Source: JBBAAW01 sp041658075
Lineage (GTDB): Bacteria; Patescibacteriota; WWE3; UBA101185; UBA10185
Assembly (NCBI GenBank): GCA_041658075.1
Contig: JBBAAW010000013.1
Coordinates: 1 to 24,541 of the forward strand
Direction of reading: 5' to 3'
Length of the DNA stretch: 24,541 nucleotides
Shown in pieces: positions 13,502-20,726 of the stretch (position 1 is its first letter; each line of letters starts with the position of its first letter). The notes under the pieces are model-generated. The model did no database searches. It was not told the DNA's origin and was given only the letters and a program-made list of their open reading frames with translations. The translations under genes and the position numbers were made by a program.

Positions 13502-14236
13502 TCAAGTTAAAACAAGTACTCCTTGCCTTGTTACCGCCACGCTCTTCTCAAAAAGCCCAGAAAGACTACCATCTTTTGTGGATAATGTCCATCCATCCTT
13601 GGCTAAATGAAGCTCCGGACGACCTTTCTGATAAATTATTTCTATAGCTAAGGTCATTCCCTCCTTGAGCTCATGCCCTTTTCCCGGCCTACCAAAACAT
13701 TCCACATACGGATCTTCATGAATTTCTCTTCCGACTCCATGTCCTGCCAGGTCGCGTGACACGCTAAAACCTCCACTTTCTATAGTTTTTTGAATAGTAT
13801 TGGAAATATCGCCAATTTTATTACCTGTTACACAAACTTTGATGGCATTTTCCAAAGCTTTCCTGCCCGTGTCTAAAAACTTACGATGAGCATCTGTCTC
13901 TACTTCAAACGACTCGGAAACATCAGTATTTAAACCTCCATATAAAACACCTAGATCAACGCTAACAATATCACCCCGTTGTATTTTGTATTTATTGGGA
14001 ACTCCGTGAACAACACCTTCGTTTATATTTATGCAGGTAGCAAAAGGAAAACCTTCGTAACCTTTAAAACACGGTACTCCTCCCATATCGGTTATAATCT
14101 TCTCCGCGATGTTGTTTAACTCCAAAGTACTCATACCTGCTTTAGCTCGTTTTAAAGCCTCATCCACCGCCTTACGCGCAATCTTTCCCCCCTCTTGCAT
14201 GATTTGGATCTCTTGAGGTGTTTTTATTAAAATCAT
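13502..14236 (-). CDS. map: Methionine aminopeptidase, type I
   Basis: A 244-residue metalloenzyme that removes the initiator methionine from new proteins. Metal ligands can be placed at Asp94 (VSVDLGV), Asp105 (LNTDVS), His166 (AGHGVGR), Glu199 (AIEII) and Glu230 (LFEKSVAVT), with His78 (VVHG) at the substrate pocket. It has no N-terminal zinc finger extension. The gene sits in the usual adk-map-infA order but carries its own strong promoter, with TATTCT ending 6 nt before the ATG, and is probably also transcribed as a leaderless message. Confidence 0.97.
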   Translation of the reverse strand: MILIKTPQEIQIMQEGGKIARKAVDEALKRAKAGMSTLELNNIAEKIITDMGGVPCFKGYEGFPFATCININEGVVHGVPNKYKIQRGDIVSVDLGVLYGGLNTDVSESFEVETDAHRKFLDTGRKALENAIKVCVTGNKIGDISNTIQKTIESGGFSVSRDLAGHGVGREIHEDPYVECFGRPGKGHELKEGMTLAIEIIYQKGRPELHLAKDGWTLSTKDGSLSGLFEKSVAVTRQGVLVLT

Positions 14237-14242
14237 CGCGTT

Positions 14243-14271
14243 AGAATAACAAAATTACAGGTTATTTACAA
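14243..14271 (-). promoter_or_regulatory. Internal promoter driving map-infA-rpmJ and downstream genes
   Basis: TTGTAA (14271-14266), a 17-nt spacer and TATTCT (14248-14243) on the minus strand; the -10 ends 6 nt before the map ATG. The -35 overlaps the adk stop codon. It is the best -35/-10 pair among the predicted leaderless starts and would let the distal half of the superoperon be expressed separately. Confidence 0.6.
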
Positions 14272-14877
14272 TCCTAATTTGGACATCAAATCGGCAAAAA
14301 TTATCTCCGGCAAAGGTTCTGCGTTAATGTGAATAGTTTTTCCTTGCTTGTCAAAATAATCCACCACTTTTAAAGTTTTGGTGTAATAAATCTCCAATCT
14401 TTTCTTAACCGCCTCTTCAGTGTCATCATCCCTTTGGATTAACTCTCCTTGGCACTTTTCCAGCTCTTCTTTGGGCAAGGTATAAATATTGTAATTTTTA
14501 TTATCGGATGTACACAGCTTTCGTCCACTAATTCTCTTTATAGAGGTTTCGCGTGACATTTCAAATACGATCACAAAATCAAATCCCGGGTTAAACGCTC
14601 GCAAATTCTCCATACTTCGCCCCCAACCATCAAAAATATAACCATTCCGATATTTTTCCTTAGCAAGCTCCTCTTTTAGCAAGTCCACCACAATTTCTTC
14701 CGACACTAAAACACCCTTTTTAAGTTCTTCCTGGACTTTTTGATAATATTTGGACGATTCGTTAACTGATCGGAGCGTCTCCCCCACAGAAAGCAACGGA
14801 ACACCGACTTTTTCACTAAGCATTTGACCTATTGTTCCTTTTCCGCATCCTTGCGGACCCACTAGTAGTATTTTCAT
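14266..14877 (-). CDS. adk: Adenylate kinase
   Basis: A 203-residue enzyme that interconverts ATP, ADP and AMP. The P-loop is GPQGCGKGT (residues 7-15), with Gln in place of the common Pro. The NMP-binding motif DGWGRS replaces DGFPRT but keeps the Arg. The LID runs from SGRKLCTSDNK to KCQGELIQRDDDTEEAVKKR. It has only one Cys at each end, so it is a degenerate relative of the zinc-bearing LID. The downstream Arg residues for catalysis are present. It lies between ybaB and map with 7 nt to the upstream stop. Confidence 0.93.
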   Translation of the reverse strand: MKILLVGPQGCGKGTIGQMLSEKVGVPLLSVGETLRSVNESSKYYQKVQEELKKGVLVSEEIVVDLLKEELAKEKYRNGYIFDGWGRSMENLRAFNPGFDFVIVFEMSRETSIKRISGRKLCTSDNKNYNIYTLPKEELEKCQGELIQRDDDTEEAVKKRLEIYYTKTLKVVDYFDKQGKTIHINAEPLPEIIFADLMSKLGL

Positions 14878-14884
14878 ATCTTGT

Positions 14885-15148
14885 TTACAAATTCAAACCT
14901 AAATCAGCCATGTGGCCACGCATTTGCTTTTCTACCCTTTTGTCCACATCCTTCATAGTGTCGTTTATTAAGTCGCGCAAGGCTTTTTGCTCGATCCCGT
15001 CAATTTCTAACTTTTCCACTCTTTTGTCGCCACGCACTAAAATCTTAATACCTTGCTTCTCACCTTCCATATAAATACCTTCCAGCTCTTTTTTAATTTC
15101 TCCCTGTGTCTTTCTTAAATTGTTGAGATTTTTTATCTTGTCGAACAT
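14885..15148 (-). CDS. YbaB/EbfC-family nucleoid-associated protein
   Basis: This 87-residue protein begins with a helix MFDKIKNLNNLRKTQGEIKK, then a sheet region GIKILVRGDKRVEKLEIDG and a final helix LINDTMKDVDKRVEKQM. This is the helix-sheet-helix plan of YbaB/EbfC, a dimeric DNA-binding protein often encoded with dnaX and recR. The placement between secY and adk is unusual: I would expect secY and adk to be adjacent. The ATG overlaps the secY stop region (TAGTATG). Function in this lineage is unknown. A short ribosome-associated helper is a conceivable alternative, but the family fit is fair. Confidence 0.75.
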   Translation of the reverse strand: MFDKIKNLNNLRKTQGEIKKELEGIYMEGEKQGIKILVRGDKRVEKLEIDGIEQKALRDLINDTMKDVDKRVEKQMRGHMADLGLNL

Positions 15149-15149
15149 A

Positions 15150-16394
15150 CTAATTTAAAAAGTTTTCGTAACTTTTTGTCGCTTTAATTGATTTTATCTG
15201 ACGAACCGTCTCTAACACAACAGAAACCACAATTAAAAGCCCTGTTCCACCTATGGCCATATTTCCAAGTCCAAAATAACTGCCAGCCAAACCAGGTAAT
15301 ATAGCGATCAAACCCAAAAAACACGCCCCACCCAAAGTAATCCGATTAATAATCTTTCTAAGATAATCCGTAGTATTTTTACCGGGTCGAACACCGGGAA
15401 TAAAACCTCCGCGTTTTTTAATATCGTCCGCAATTTTTACCGGATCAAACTGAAAAGAGGTGTAAAAGTAAGTAAATCCTACTACCAAAGAAAAATAAAA
15501 AACGTTGTATGCTAAAGAAGTGGAAGTAAAATTGTACAAGAGAAACTCGCCAACACGGGCTAAAGCTGGATTTCCGGAAGCGGAAAGGGGCGACGCTATA
15601 AGGTTGGGAAGCATAACCACAGAAACCGCAAAAATAATTGGAATAACTCCTGCCTGATTGACTTTAATAGGTAGAGAGGATGTTACGCCTGCGGGATTTT
15701 TTTGACTATAACTTTCTCTTCTGCCGTATTCAACCGGAATATTTCTAATTGCCTCGTTAACCATAACCACGCCCGCAACAACGATGAGCGCCAAACCAAG
15801 AAATGCCAACGATCTTAAAATAGTTTCCGAATTTAGTAAAAGATAAAACTGAGAAATTCCGGAAGGAAGTCGATCCACAATGCCCACAAAAATAAGCATA
15901 GAAATTCCGTTTCCAATACCTTTTTCTGTAAGAAGGTCGCCAATCCAAGTTAAAAGCATGGAACCCCCTGTAAGTGTAAGCATAAAAACTACCAAATTAA
16001 GAGTGGGTAAGGGAGTTATAACATTTTGCTTCATAAGCAAAAAGTACATACCGTACGACTGCAAAAGGGCAATTGGAATGGTAATAATTTTTGTGTATTG
16101 ATTTATCTTTTCCCGTCCAAACTCACCCTCTTTAGAAAGCTCTTCCAGCTTGGGCACTACCACGGTAAAAATCTGCATAATAATGGATGCGTTAATATAA
16201 GGCCCTAGACCCAAAGTCACTAGAGAAAAGTTGGAAAAACCCCCTCCGGAAAATAAATTAAGAACCCCAAAAACCGCGTTTCCGGAAAGATAGTTTCTAA
16301 TGGCGGTAATGTCGACTCCGGGTACAGGAATGTTTGCCAAAATCCTAAAGATTACAATGATAAAAAGCGTAAATATTATTTTCTTTTTAAGCAT
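15150..16394 (-). CDS. secY: Protein translocase subunit SecY
   Basis: This 414-residue core channel of the Sec translocon has ten predicted membrane helices. Conserved regions include FRILANIPVPGVD, the plug area FSGGGFSNFS, LGLGPYINASIIMQ, LTEKGIGNGISMLIF, IKVNQAGVIPIIFA and the cytosolic loop GGFIPGVRPGKNT. The N-terminus is shorter than usual: it starts at KKKIIFTLF without the typical cytosolic amphipathic helix, and an in-frame TAA two codons upstream rules out a longer form. It overlaps the L15 end by 8 nt. With signal peptidase SipW and the CalY-like protein elsewhere in the window, it is the export route. Confidence 0.97.
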   Translation of the reverse strand: MLKKKIIFTLFIIVIFRILANIPVPGVDITAIRNYLSGNAVFGVLNLFSGGGFSNFSLVTLGLGPYINASIIMQIFTVVVPKLEELSKEGEFGREKINQYTKIITIPIALLQSYGMYFLLMKQNVITPLPTLNLVVFMLTLTGGSMLLTWIGDLLTEKGIGNGISMLIFVGIVDRLPSGISQFYLLLNSETILRSLAFLGLALIVVAGVVMVNEAIRNIPVEYGRRESYSQKNPAGVTSSLPIKVNQAGVIPIIFAVSVVMLPNLIASPLSASGNPALARVGEFLLYNFTSTSLAYNVFYFSLVVGFTYFYTSFQFDPVKIADDIKKRGGFIPGVRPGKNTTDYLRKIINRITLGGACFLGLIAILPGLAGSYFGLGNMAIGGTGLLIVVSVVLETVRQIKSIKATKSYENFLN

Positions 16395-16818
16395 TTTTTA
16401 ATTTATCGGATGCCGACTTTGAAAACAATATGTTGGAGAAGGTAAACTTTTTATCTAACTTTCCGTGGGCAAGAATCTTAATTCCTTTTTTTAGATCGCT
16501 TTTGTGAAGTAACCTCTTGTCCAAAAGAACTTGGGGAGTAATCTCCGAACCGTTTTCAAAAACATCCAAACTGTAAAAGTTTAACACAGCAGGTCTTTTT
16601 TTATACGACCTTTTAAAACCTCTTATTTTAGGAAGTTTTTTGTATAAGGGAACCTGCCCGCCCTCAAAACCTACAGGAATTCCATGACCGCTCCTAGCGT
16701 TTTGACCTTTATTACCCTTTCCCACGGTATGAAAACCTTTTCCGCTACCTCCACCTCTGCCAATTCTCTTTTTGGCACCTTTGTTTCCAATAATTTTAGT
16801 TAATCCAGAAAGTTCCAT
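16387..16818 (-). CDS. rplO: Large-subunit ribosomal protein uL15
   Basis: L15 (143 residues) is a late assembly protein of the 50S subunit. KRIGRGGGSGKGFHTVGKG near the start and VGFEGGQVPLYKKLPKIRGF are diagnostic; the C-terminal half contains KGIKILAHGKLDKKFTF. A GGAGG lies 7 nt before the ATG. The gene follows S5 directly with a 15-nt gap, so L30, normally between them, is absent. Confidence 0.97.
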   Translation of the reverse strand: MELSGLTKIIGNKGAKKRIGRGGGSGKGFHTVGKGNKGQNARSGHGIPVGFEGGQVPLYKKLPKIRGFKRSYKKRPAVLNFYSLDVFENGSEITPQVLLDKRLLHKSDLKKGIKILAHGKLDKKFTFSNILFSKSASDKLKNA

Positions 16819-16833
16819 GATGTTGCCTCCGTC

Positions 16834-17277
16834 TTAAACCCTCTTCTCCAATTTTTTAAGCGCATTAATAGTACACATAACGGCTCCGTTTTTATTGTTG
16901 GATCCAAGCATTTTAGCCGACACATCCTTTATCCCACACAAAGCCAGAACATCCCTAACTGCCCCACCCGCAATAATCCCCGAACCTTTGGGAGCAGGCA
17001 TTATCTTAACCGTAGACGCTTTATAACTTTCTAAAACCTCGTGAGGAATAGTGTTTTCACCTATGTTAATGCTTACCACATCTCTTCTAGCCTTACTTAA
17101 AGCTTTGGATATTGCGGTTGTAACATCTAAAGCCTTGGCCATACCGGTACCTACTTTTCCGGCTTTATCTCCTACTACCGCCAAGGCAGTGAAACCGATT
17201 TTATTTCCACCTTTAGTTTTTTTAGAAACCCTTTTTATTTGTATAACTTTTTCTTCAAATCCGTCTTGTATGCGCAT
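16834..17277 (-). CDS. rpsE: Small-subunit ribosomal protein uS5
   Basis: S5 (147 residues) supports decoding accuracy and mRNA entry. FEEKVIQIKRVSKKTKGGNK, FTALAVVGDKAGKVGTGMAK and MPAPKGSGIIAGGAVRDVL are typical. Both N- and C-terminal tails are short compared with Escherichia coli (about 167 residues). It starts 2 nt before the L18 stop codon boundary, without a clear Shine-Dalgarno. Confidence 0.97.
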   Translation of the reverse strand: MRIQDGFEEKVIQIKRVSKKTKGGNKIGFTALAVVGDKAGKVGTGMAKALDVTTAISKALSKARRDVVSINIGENTIPHEVLESYKASTVKIMPAPKGSGIIAGGAVRDVLALCGIKDVSAKMLGSNNKNGAVMCTINALKKLEKRV

Positions 17278-17279
17278 AA

Positions 17280-17618
17280 TTAAAATTCAAGACCCTCTTG
17301 CCTCGCTCCTTCCGCAAATTTTGCCACTCGTCCGGCATATCTGTAACCACCTCTGTCAAAAACCACTCTTTTTATTTTTGACTGTAAAGCCTTTTTAGCC
17401 AGAAGCTCCCCACATTTTTTTGATGCCTCTAGATTTTTTGTGCCTGTTACTGCCACTAAGGTTCTGCCTTTCGTATCGTCAATTATTTGACCATAAATGT
17501 ATTTATTTGATCTAAAAACTGAAAGTCTAGGCATTATAGGTGTACCCATGACTTTTTTTCTAATTCTTAATCTTCTTTTCTCTCTATTATCTTTTCTTTT
17601 TATTACTTTTGAAATCAT
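17280..17618 (-). CDS. rplR: Large-subunit ribosomal protein uL18
   Basis: L18 (112 residues) binds 5S rRNA with L5. Diagnostic segments are RKKVMGTPIMPRLSVFRSNK, YIYGQIIDDTKGRTL and the C-terminal VVFDRGGYRYAGRVAKFAEG. The ATG overlaps the L6 stop codon (ATGA). Confidence 0.97.
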   Translation of the reverse strand: MISKVIKRKDNREKRRLRIRKKVMGTPIMPRLSVFRSNKYIYGQIIDDTKGRTLVAVTGTKNLEASKKCGELLAKKALQSKIKRVVFDRGGYRYAGRVAKFAEGARQEGLEF

Positions 17619-18166
17619 TTTTGTGCCTTTCCAGCCTTACCGGCTTTTCTTCTTATTACTTCATTGCTGTACTTAATTCCTTTTCCTTTATATGGCTCAG
17701 GCTTTTTAAGCTTTCTTATCTTTGCACAAATCAAACCCACTAATTGTTTATCAATCCCAGAAACAGTAACTCTGGTACTATCTTCAACTTCAATGTTTAT
17801 TTCCGCCGGTACTTCAAATTCAATCGGATGAGAAAATCCCAAAGTCATAGAAATCCCTTTGTCTACCTTTTTGGCTCTGTAGCCTACACCCAAAAGCTCC
17901 AATTTCTTTGAAAAACCGTCCTTTACACCAACCATTGCGTTATTTATAAGGGCATTAGTAAGCCCAAGCAATGGGGACAAAAATTTTGCTTTACTCTCCT
18001 CCACTGGCAAGGTAGTTAAGAAACCGTCTTTTGAGTCAACTATAACTCCAAACGGCACTAAAACCGTTAAATCGCCTTTGGGACCTTTAACCAAGACCTC
18101 TTTTGAAGAAATCTTAATTTCGACCCCTTGCGGTATTAAAATTTTCCTTTTTCCAATTCTTGACAT
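17615..18166 (-). CDS. rplF: Large-subunit ribosomal protein uL6
   Basis: L6 (183 residues) lies by the sarcin-ricin loop and factor-binding site. MSRIGKRKILIPQGVEIKIS, VKGPKGDLTV, LLGVGYRAK and the C-terminal PEPYKGKGIKYSNEVIRRK motif are present, covering both repeats of the fold. The length is normal. Confidence 0.98.
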   Translation of the reverse strand: MSRIGKRKILIPQGVEIKISSKEVLVKGPKGDLTVLVPFGVIVDSKDGFLTTLPVEESKAKFLSPLLGLTNALINNAMVGVKDGFSKKLELLGVGYRAKKVDKGISMTLGFSHPIEFEVPAEINIEVEDSTRVTVSGIDKQLVGLICAKIRKLKKPEPYKGKGIKYSNEVIRRKAGKAGKAQK

Positions 18167-18171
18167 ATATT

Positions 18172-18570
18172 TTAAATTAGAAAGGCCTTACAGATAAGCT
18201 CTCCGCCTAACTTCTTCTTTCTGGCCTCTTCCCCGCCCATCATCCCTCGGGAGGTAGAAACCACCAACACCCCAAGTCCGGCCTTTACTTTAAACAGTTT
18301 TTTATAGTCGCTATAAACTCTACGACCAGGCTTGGAAATCCTAACAGTTTCAATCTTTCTAACCAATCCGTCAGTATTCACTAAGTCGATATGCAGTCCT
18401 TTAAAACCGCTTCCTTCATCTTTGAAAGTTTTTAGATCCTTTATTAAACCTTTACCTTTAAAAACTTCTAAGACTTCCTTACCTTGCTTAAAAAACTCAG
18501 TCTCTAGAGATGACTTGCCCACCATTGTAGCGTTTTTAAGCGAACTTATTAAATTAGATATTTTGTCCAT
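18172..18570 (-). CDS. rpsH: Small-subunit ribosomal protein uS8
   Basis: S8 (132 residues) is a central-domain assembly protein of the 30S subunit. MDKISNLISSLKNATMVGK opens it, and VVSTSRGMMGGEEARKKKLG is the C-terminal RNA-binding signature. I use the ATG at 18570, 2 nt after the S14 stop. A TTG at 18579 in frame would overlap S14 and add three residues that S8 proteins lack. Confidence 0.97.
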   Translation of the reverse strand: MDKISNLISSLKNATMVGKSSLETEFFKQGKEVLEVFKGKGLIKDLKTFKDEGSGFKGLHIDLVNTDGLVRKIETVRISKPGRRVYSDYKKLFKVKAGLGVLVVSTSRGMMGGEEARKKKLGGELICKAFLI

Positions 18571-18572
18571 AC

Positions 18573-18758
18573 TTACCAACTACTCTTTCTGACTCCGGGA
18601 ATCTCACCCTTGTGAGCAAGCTCCCTAAAACAAATTCTGCAAATGCCAAACTTTCTCATAAAACCTCGAGGTTTTCCGCAAAGCCCGCACCGATTGTATA
18701 CTCTTACACCAAACTTAGCGGGTTTTTTCATTCTTTCTAACCATGATTTTCTTGCCAT
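18573..18758 (-). CDS. rpsN: Small-subunit ribosomal protein uS14, zinc-binding short form
   Basis: A 61-residue C+ S14 of the 30S head. The zinc site is Cys24-x2-Cys27 and Cys40-x2-Cys43 (RCGLCGKP and ICRICFREL). It ends VRKSSW, the standard terminus. This short zinc form is common in Firmicutes and CPR bacteria. Confidence 0.98.
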   Translation of the reverse strand: MARKSWLERMKKPAKFGVRVYNRCGLCGKPRGFMRKFGICRICFRELAHKGEIPGVRKSSW

Positions 18759-18760
18759 AT

Positions 18761-19303
18761 TTAATCCTTCTTAAACGGAAAGCCTAGGGATTTTAGCAGA
18801 GCTAATGCCGTGCTGTCATCTTTAGCGGTTGTCCCGATAGTAATTTGCAAAGATCTTATTCCTTTAACCGTATTTGGATTGACTTCCGGAAACACAGTAT
18901 GCTCTCTTATTCCCATTGAATAGTTGCCACTGCCATCAAAAGAGTCACTTCCCATACCCCAAAAGCCTCTAGCTCTTGGTAAAACCACATTTATCAACTT
19001 ATCCAAAAACGTCCACATAGTGGCTCCCCTAAGTGTAACCATATAGCCAACTACATCTCCCTGCCTTATCTTAAAACCCGCTTCGCTAAGCCTGGCCTTT
19101 CTTGGAGATGGTTTTTGACCCGTCAGGGCGGAAAGCTCGGCTGCAAACGATTCTACAGCTTCCCGAGAGTCTTTATAGCCACCAATTCCCGCGTTCACTA
19201 CAATCTTTGTAAGACGCGGAACCTGCATAATATTTTTTACGCCGAGCTCTTTCTTTAGCTTCTTAATGGCTTTTTCTTTATACATGTCATAAAGTCTGAT
19301 CAT
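18761..19303 (-). CDS. rplE: Large-subunit ribosomal protein uL5
   Basis: L5 (180 residues) binds 5S rRNA and contacts the P-site tRNA. VPRLTKIVVNAGIGG, LTGQKPSPRKARLSEAGFKI and LPRARGFWGM followed by YSMGIREHTVFPE are characteristic. I use the ATG at 19303, which overlaps the L24 stop as ATGA. A longer frame from 19390 only reads through the end of L24. Confidence 0.97.
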   Translation of the reverse strand: MIRLYDMYKEKAIKKLKKELGVKNIMQVPRLTKIVVNAGIGGYKDSREAVESFAAELSALTGQKPSPRKARLSEAGFKIRQGDVVGYMVTLRGATMWTFLDKLINVVLPRARGFWGMGSDSFDGSGNYSMGIREHTVFPEVNPNTVKGIRSLQITIGTTAKDDSTALALLKSLGFPFKKD

Positions 19304-19611
19304 TTTCCAAAAACCTCCCCGCATTTTTTGCAAACTCGGTATTTCTTGTCGCCCACAATGGAAAAGCCCACCCTTACTGCCTTTCCGCACTTTTCACAAA
19401 TCAGCATAACATTACTTACAGAAACGGGCTTTTCAATCTTAATAATTCCGCCCTTCTTAGAGACTTTGCCCGGCTTTACATGTTTCTTAACTATATTTAC
19501 CCCTTCCACTACCACTTTCTGAGCCTCTTTTAGCACCATCAACACCTTGCCCTGCTTACCGGCGTCTTTTCCCACTAATATTTTTACTTTGTCATTCTTT
19601 CTTATCTTCAT
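19300..19611 (-). CDS. rplX: Large-subunit ribosomal protein uL24
   Basis: L24 (103 residues) initiates 50S assembly. The N-terminal KOW motif reads KNDKVKILVGKDAGKQGKVL. The C-terminus carries two C-x2-C pairs (Cys72/75 and Cys94/97; CEKCGK and CKKCGE), a zinc-ribbon-like ending. A purine-rich AGAGG lies 5 nt before the ATG. Confidence 0.97.
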   Translation of the reverse strand: MKIRKNDKVKILVGKDAGKQGKVLMVLKEAQKVVVEGVNIVKKHVKPGKVSKKGGIIKIEKPVSVSNVMLICEKCGKAVRVGFSIVGDKKYRVCKKCGEVFGK

Positions 19612-19629
19612 AAAAACCTCTTCATAGAA

Positions 19630-19998
19630 TTACCAGACTTCCTTAGCCAAAGAAGCCACTTTTAAATATCCAAGGTCTCTAATTTCCCTTGCTACCGGAC
19701 CAAAAACTCTAGTGGCCACCATACTGCCGTCGTTATTTACCACAACTCCGGCATTGTCGTCAAACCTAACATAACTACCATCCTTTCTTCTAACTTCTTT
19801 TCTAGTCCGTACAATAAGCACTTTAACAATCGAGTGATCCTTAACTACACCCGTAGAACTTGCCCCATTTATAGCGACACTTACTACATCACCTACACCT
19901 GCAAACCTTATTTTGGAATTTCCCGGAATTCCAATGAGCTTAAAGGTCTTGGCTCCGCTATTGTCGGCTGGTTTAAAAATGGTTCCTCTTTGTAACAT
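19630..19998 (-). CDS. rplN: Large-subunit ribosomal protein uL14
   Basis: L14 (122 residues) lies at the subunit interface. MLQRGTIFKPADNSGAKTFK, then VGDVVSVAINGAS and VRTRKEVRRKDGSYVRFDDN are all standard, with VFGPVAREIR and LAKEVW at the end. The ATG shares one base with the S17 stop (TAATG). Confidence 0.98.
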   Translation of the reverse strand: MLQRGTIFKPADNSGAKTFKLIGIPGNSKIRFAGVGDVVSVAINGASSTGVVKDHSIVKVLIVRTRKEVRRKDGSYVRFDDNAGVVVNNDGSMVATRVFGPVAREIRDLGYLKVASLAKEVW

Positions 19999-20246
19999 TA
20001 CTTTTTCTCCTTATTTTGACCGGCACTTATAACTTTAAACGACACTTCTTTAGAAAACGGTTTTGTTTCCACAATTTCCACTACCGTACCCACTTGATAT
20101 AGTCCCATGGCGTGTGCCTTGATCCTCTTAGTGTTCTTAATCATTTTTCCGTAAATTGGGTGCCTTTTAGGCAACTCCACTGCCACCACCACGGTGTCCT
20201 TCATTTTATTTGACATTATCTTGCCGGTAAATTTTTTTACACTCAT
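19998..20246 (-). CDS. rpsQ: Small-subunit ribosomal protein uS17
   Basis: S17 (82 residues) is an early 30S assembly protein. FTGKIMSNKMKDTVVVAVE, KRHPIYGKMIKNTKRIKAH and VEIVETKPFSKEVSFKV are diagnostic. It has one of the clearest ribosome binding sites in the operon, AAGGAGGAG directly before the ATG. This would compensate for the loss of coupling to the missing L29 gene upstream. Confidence 0.97.
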   Translation of the reverse strand: MSVKKFTGKIMSNKMKDTVVVAVELPKRHPIYGKMIKNTKRIKAHAMGLYQVGTVVEIVETKPFSKEVSFKVISAGQNKEKK

Positions 20247-20295
20247 TTCTCCTCCTTAAGGATCCAACACTTCGTGTTGTCTCTTTCCTCGCAAA
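20247..20295 (-). promoter_or_regulatory. Gap at the expected rpmC (L29) site, with hairpin
   Basis: Only 49 nt separate the L16 stop from the S17 ATG, where L29 (about 65 codons) normally lies. The gap holds a small perfect hairpin CAACAC-gaa-GTGTTG (20265-20279) and the S17 ribosome binding site. The longest frame starting here is about 18 codons and does not look like L29. Confidence 0.7.
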
Positions 20296-20724
20296 TCATA
20301 TACTACCCCCATTATTAGAATGCTCGGAAATAAACCTTGTCTTTATGGGCAACTTCCTACTAGCCCTATCAAGTGCAGTAAAAGCAATAGCCGCTGTAGT
20401 ACCCGCCAGCTCAAAAAGAATCCTTCCCGGCTTTACTACGCACGCGTAATGATCCGTTGGCGACTTACCGCTTCCCATTCTAGTTTCATTAGCCTTTTTT
20501 GCCACGGCCTTGTCTGGAAAAACCCTTATCCAAAGTTTTCCACCTCTTTTTGTAACATGCGACACAGCCTTTCTGGCCGCTTCAATCTGCCTGGAAGTTA
20601 AAAGCCCTCTATCCACCGCTTTTAAAGCGTAATCTCCATAAGCCACAGTAAAACCCCTTAAAGCGATCCCTTTGTTGGTACCCCGCATCTGCTTTCTATA
20701 CTTGACTTTTTTTGGCATCAACAT
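20296..20724 (-). CDS. rplP: Large-subunit ribosomal protein uL16
   Basis: L16 (142 residues) organises the A site of the peptidyl transferase centre. KVKYRKQMRGTNKGIALRG, LTSRQIEAARKAVSHVTKRG, WIRVFPDKAVAKKANETRMG and KSPTDHYACVVKPGRILFEL match the family throughout. AAGGAG within the last codons of S3 lies 8 nt before the ATG at 20724; an ATG at 20718 would fit less well. The C-terminus is not extended, so it does not hold a fused L29. Confidence 0.98.
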   Translation of the reverse strand: MLMPKKVKYRKQMRGTNKGIALRGFTVAYGDYALKAVDRGLLTSRQIEAARKAVSHVTKRGGKLWIRVFPDKAVAKKANETRMGSGKSPTDHYACVVKPGRILFELAGTTAAIAFTALDRASRKLPIKTRFISEHSNNGGSI

Positions 20725-20726
20725 AA

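Noticed and set aside
20247..20295. 18-codon frame as a remnant L29
   Set aside because: No alignable L29 motif, and it overlaps the S17 ribosome binding site.
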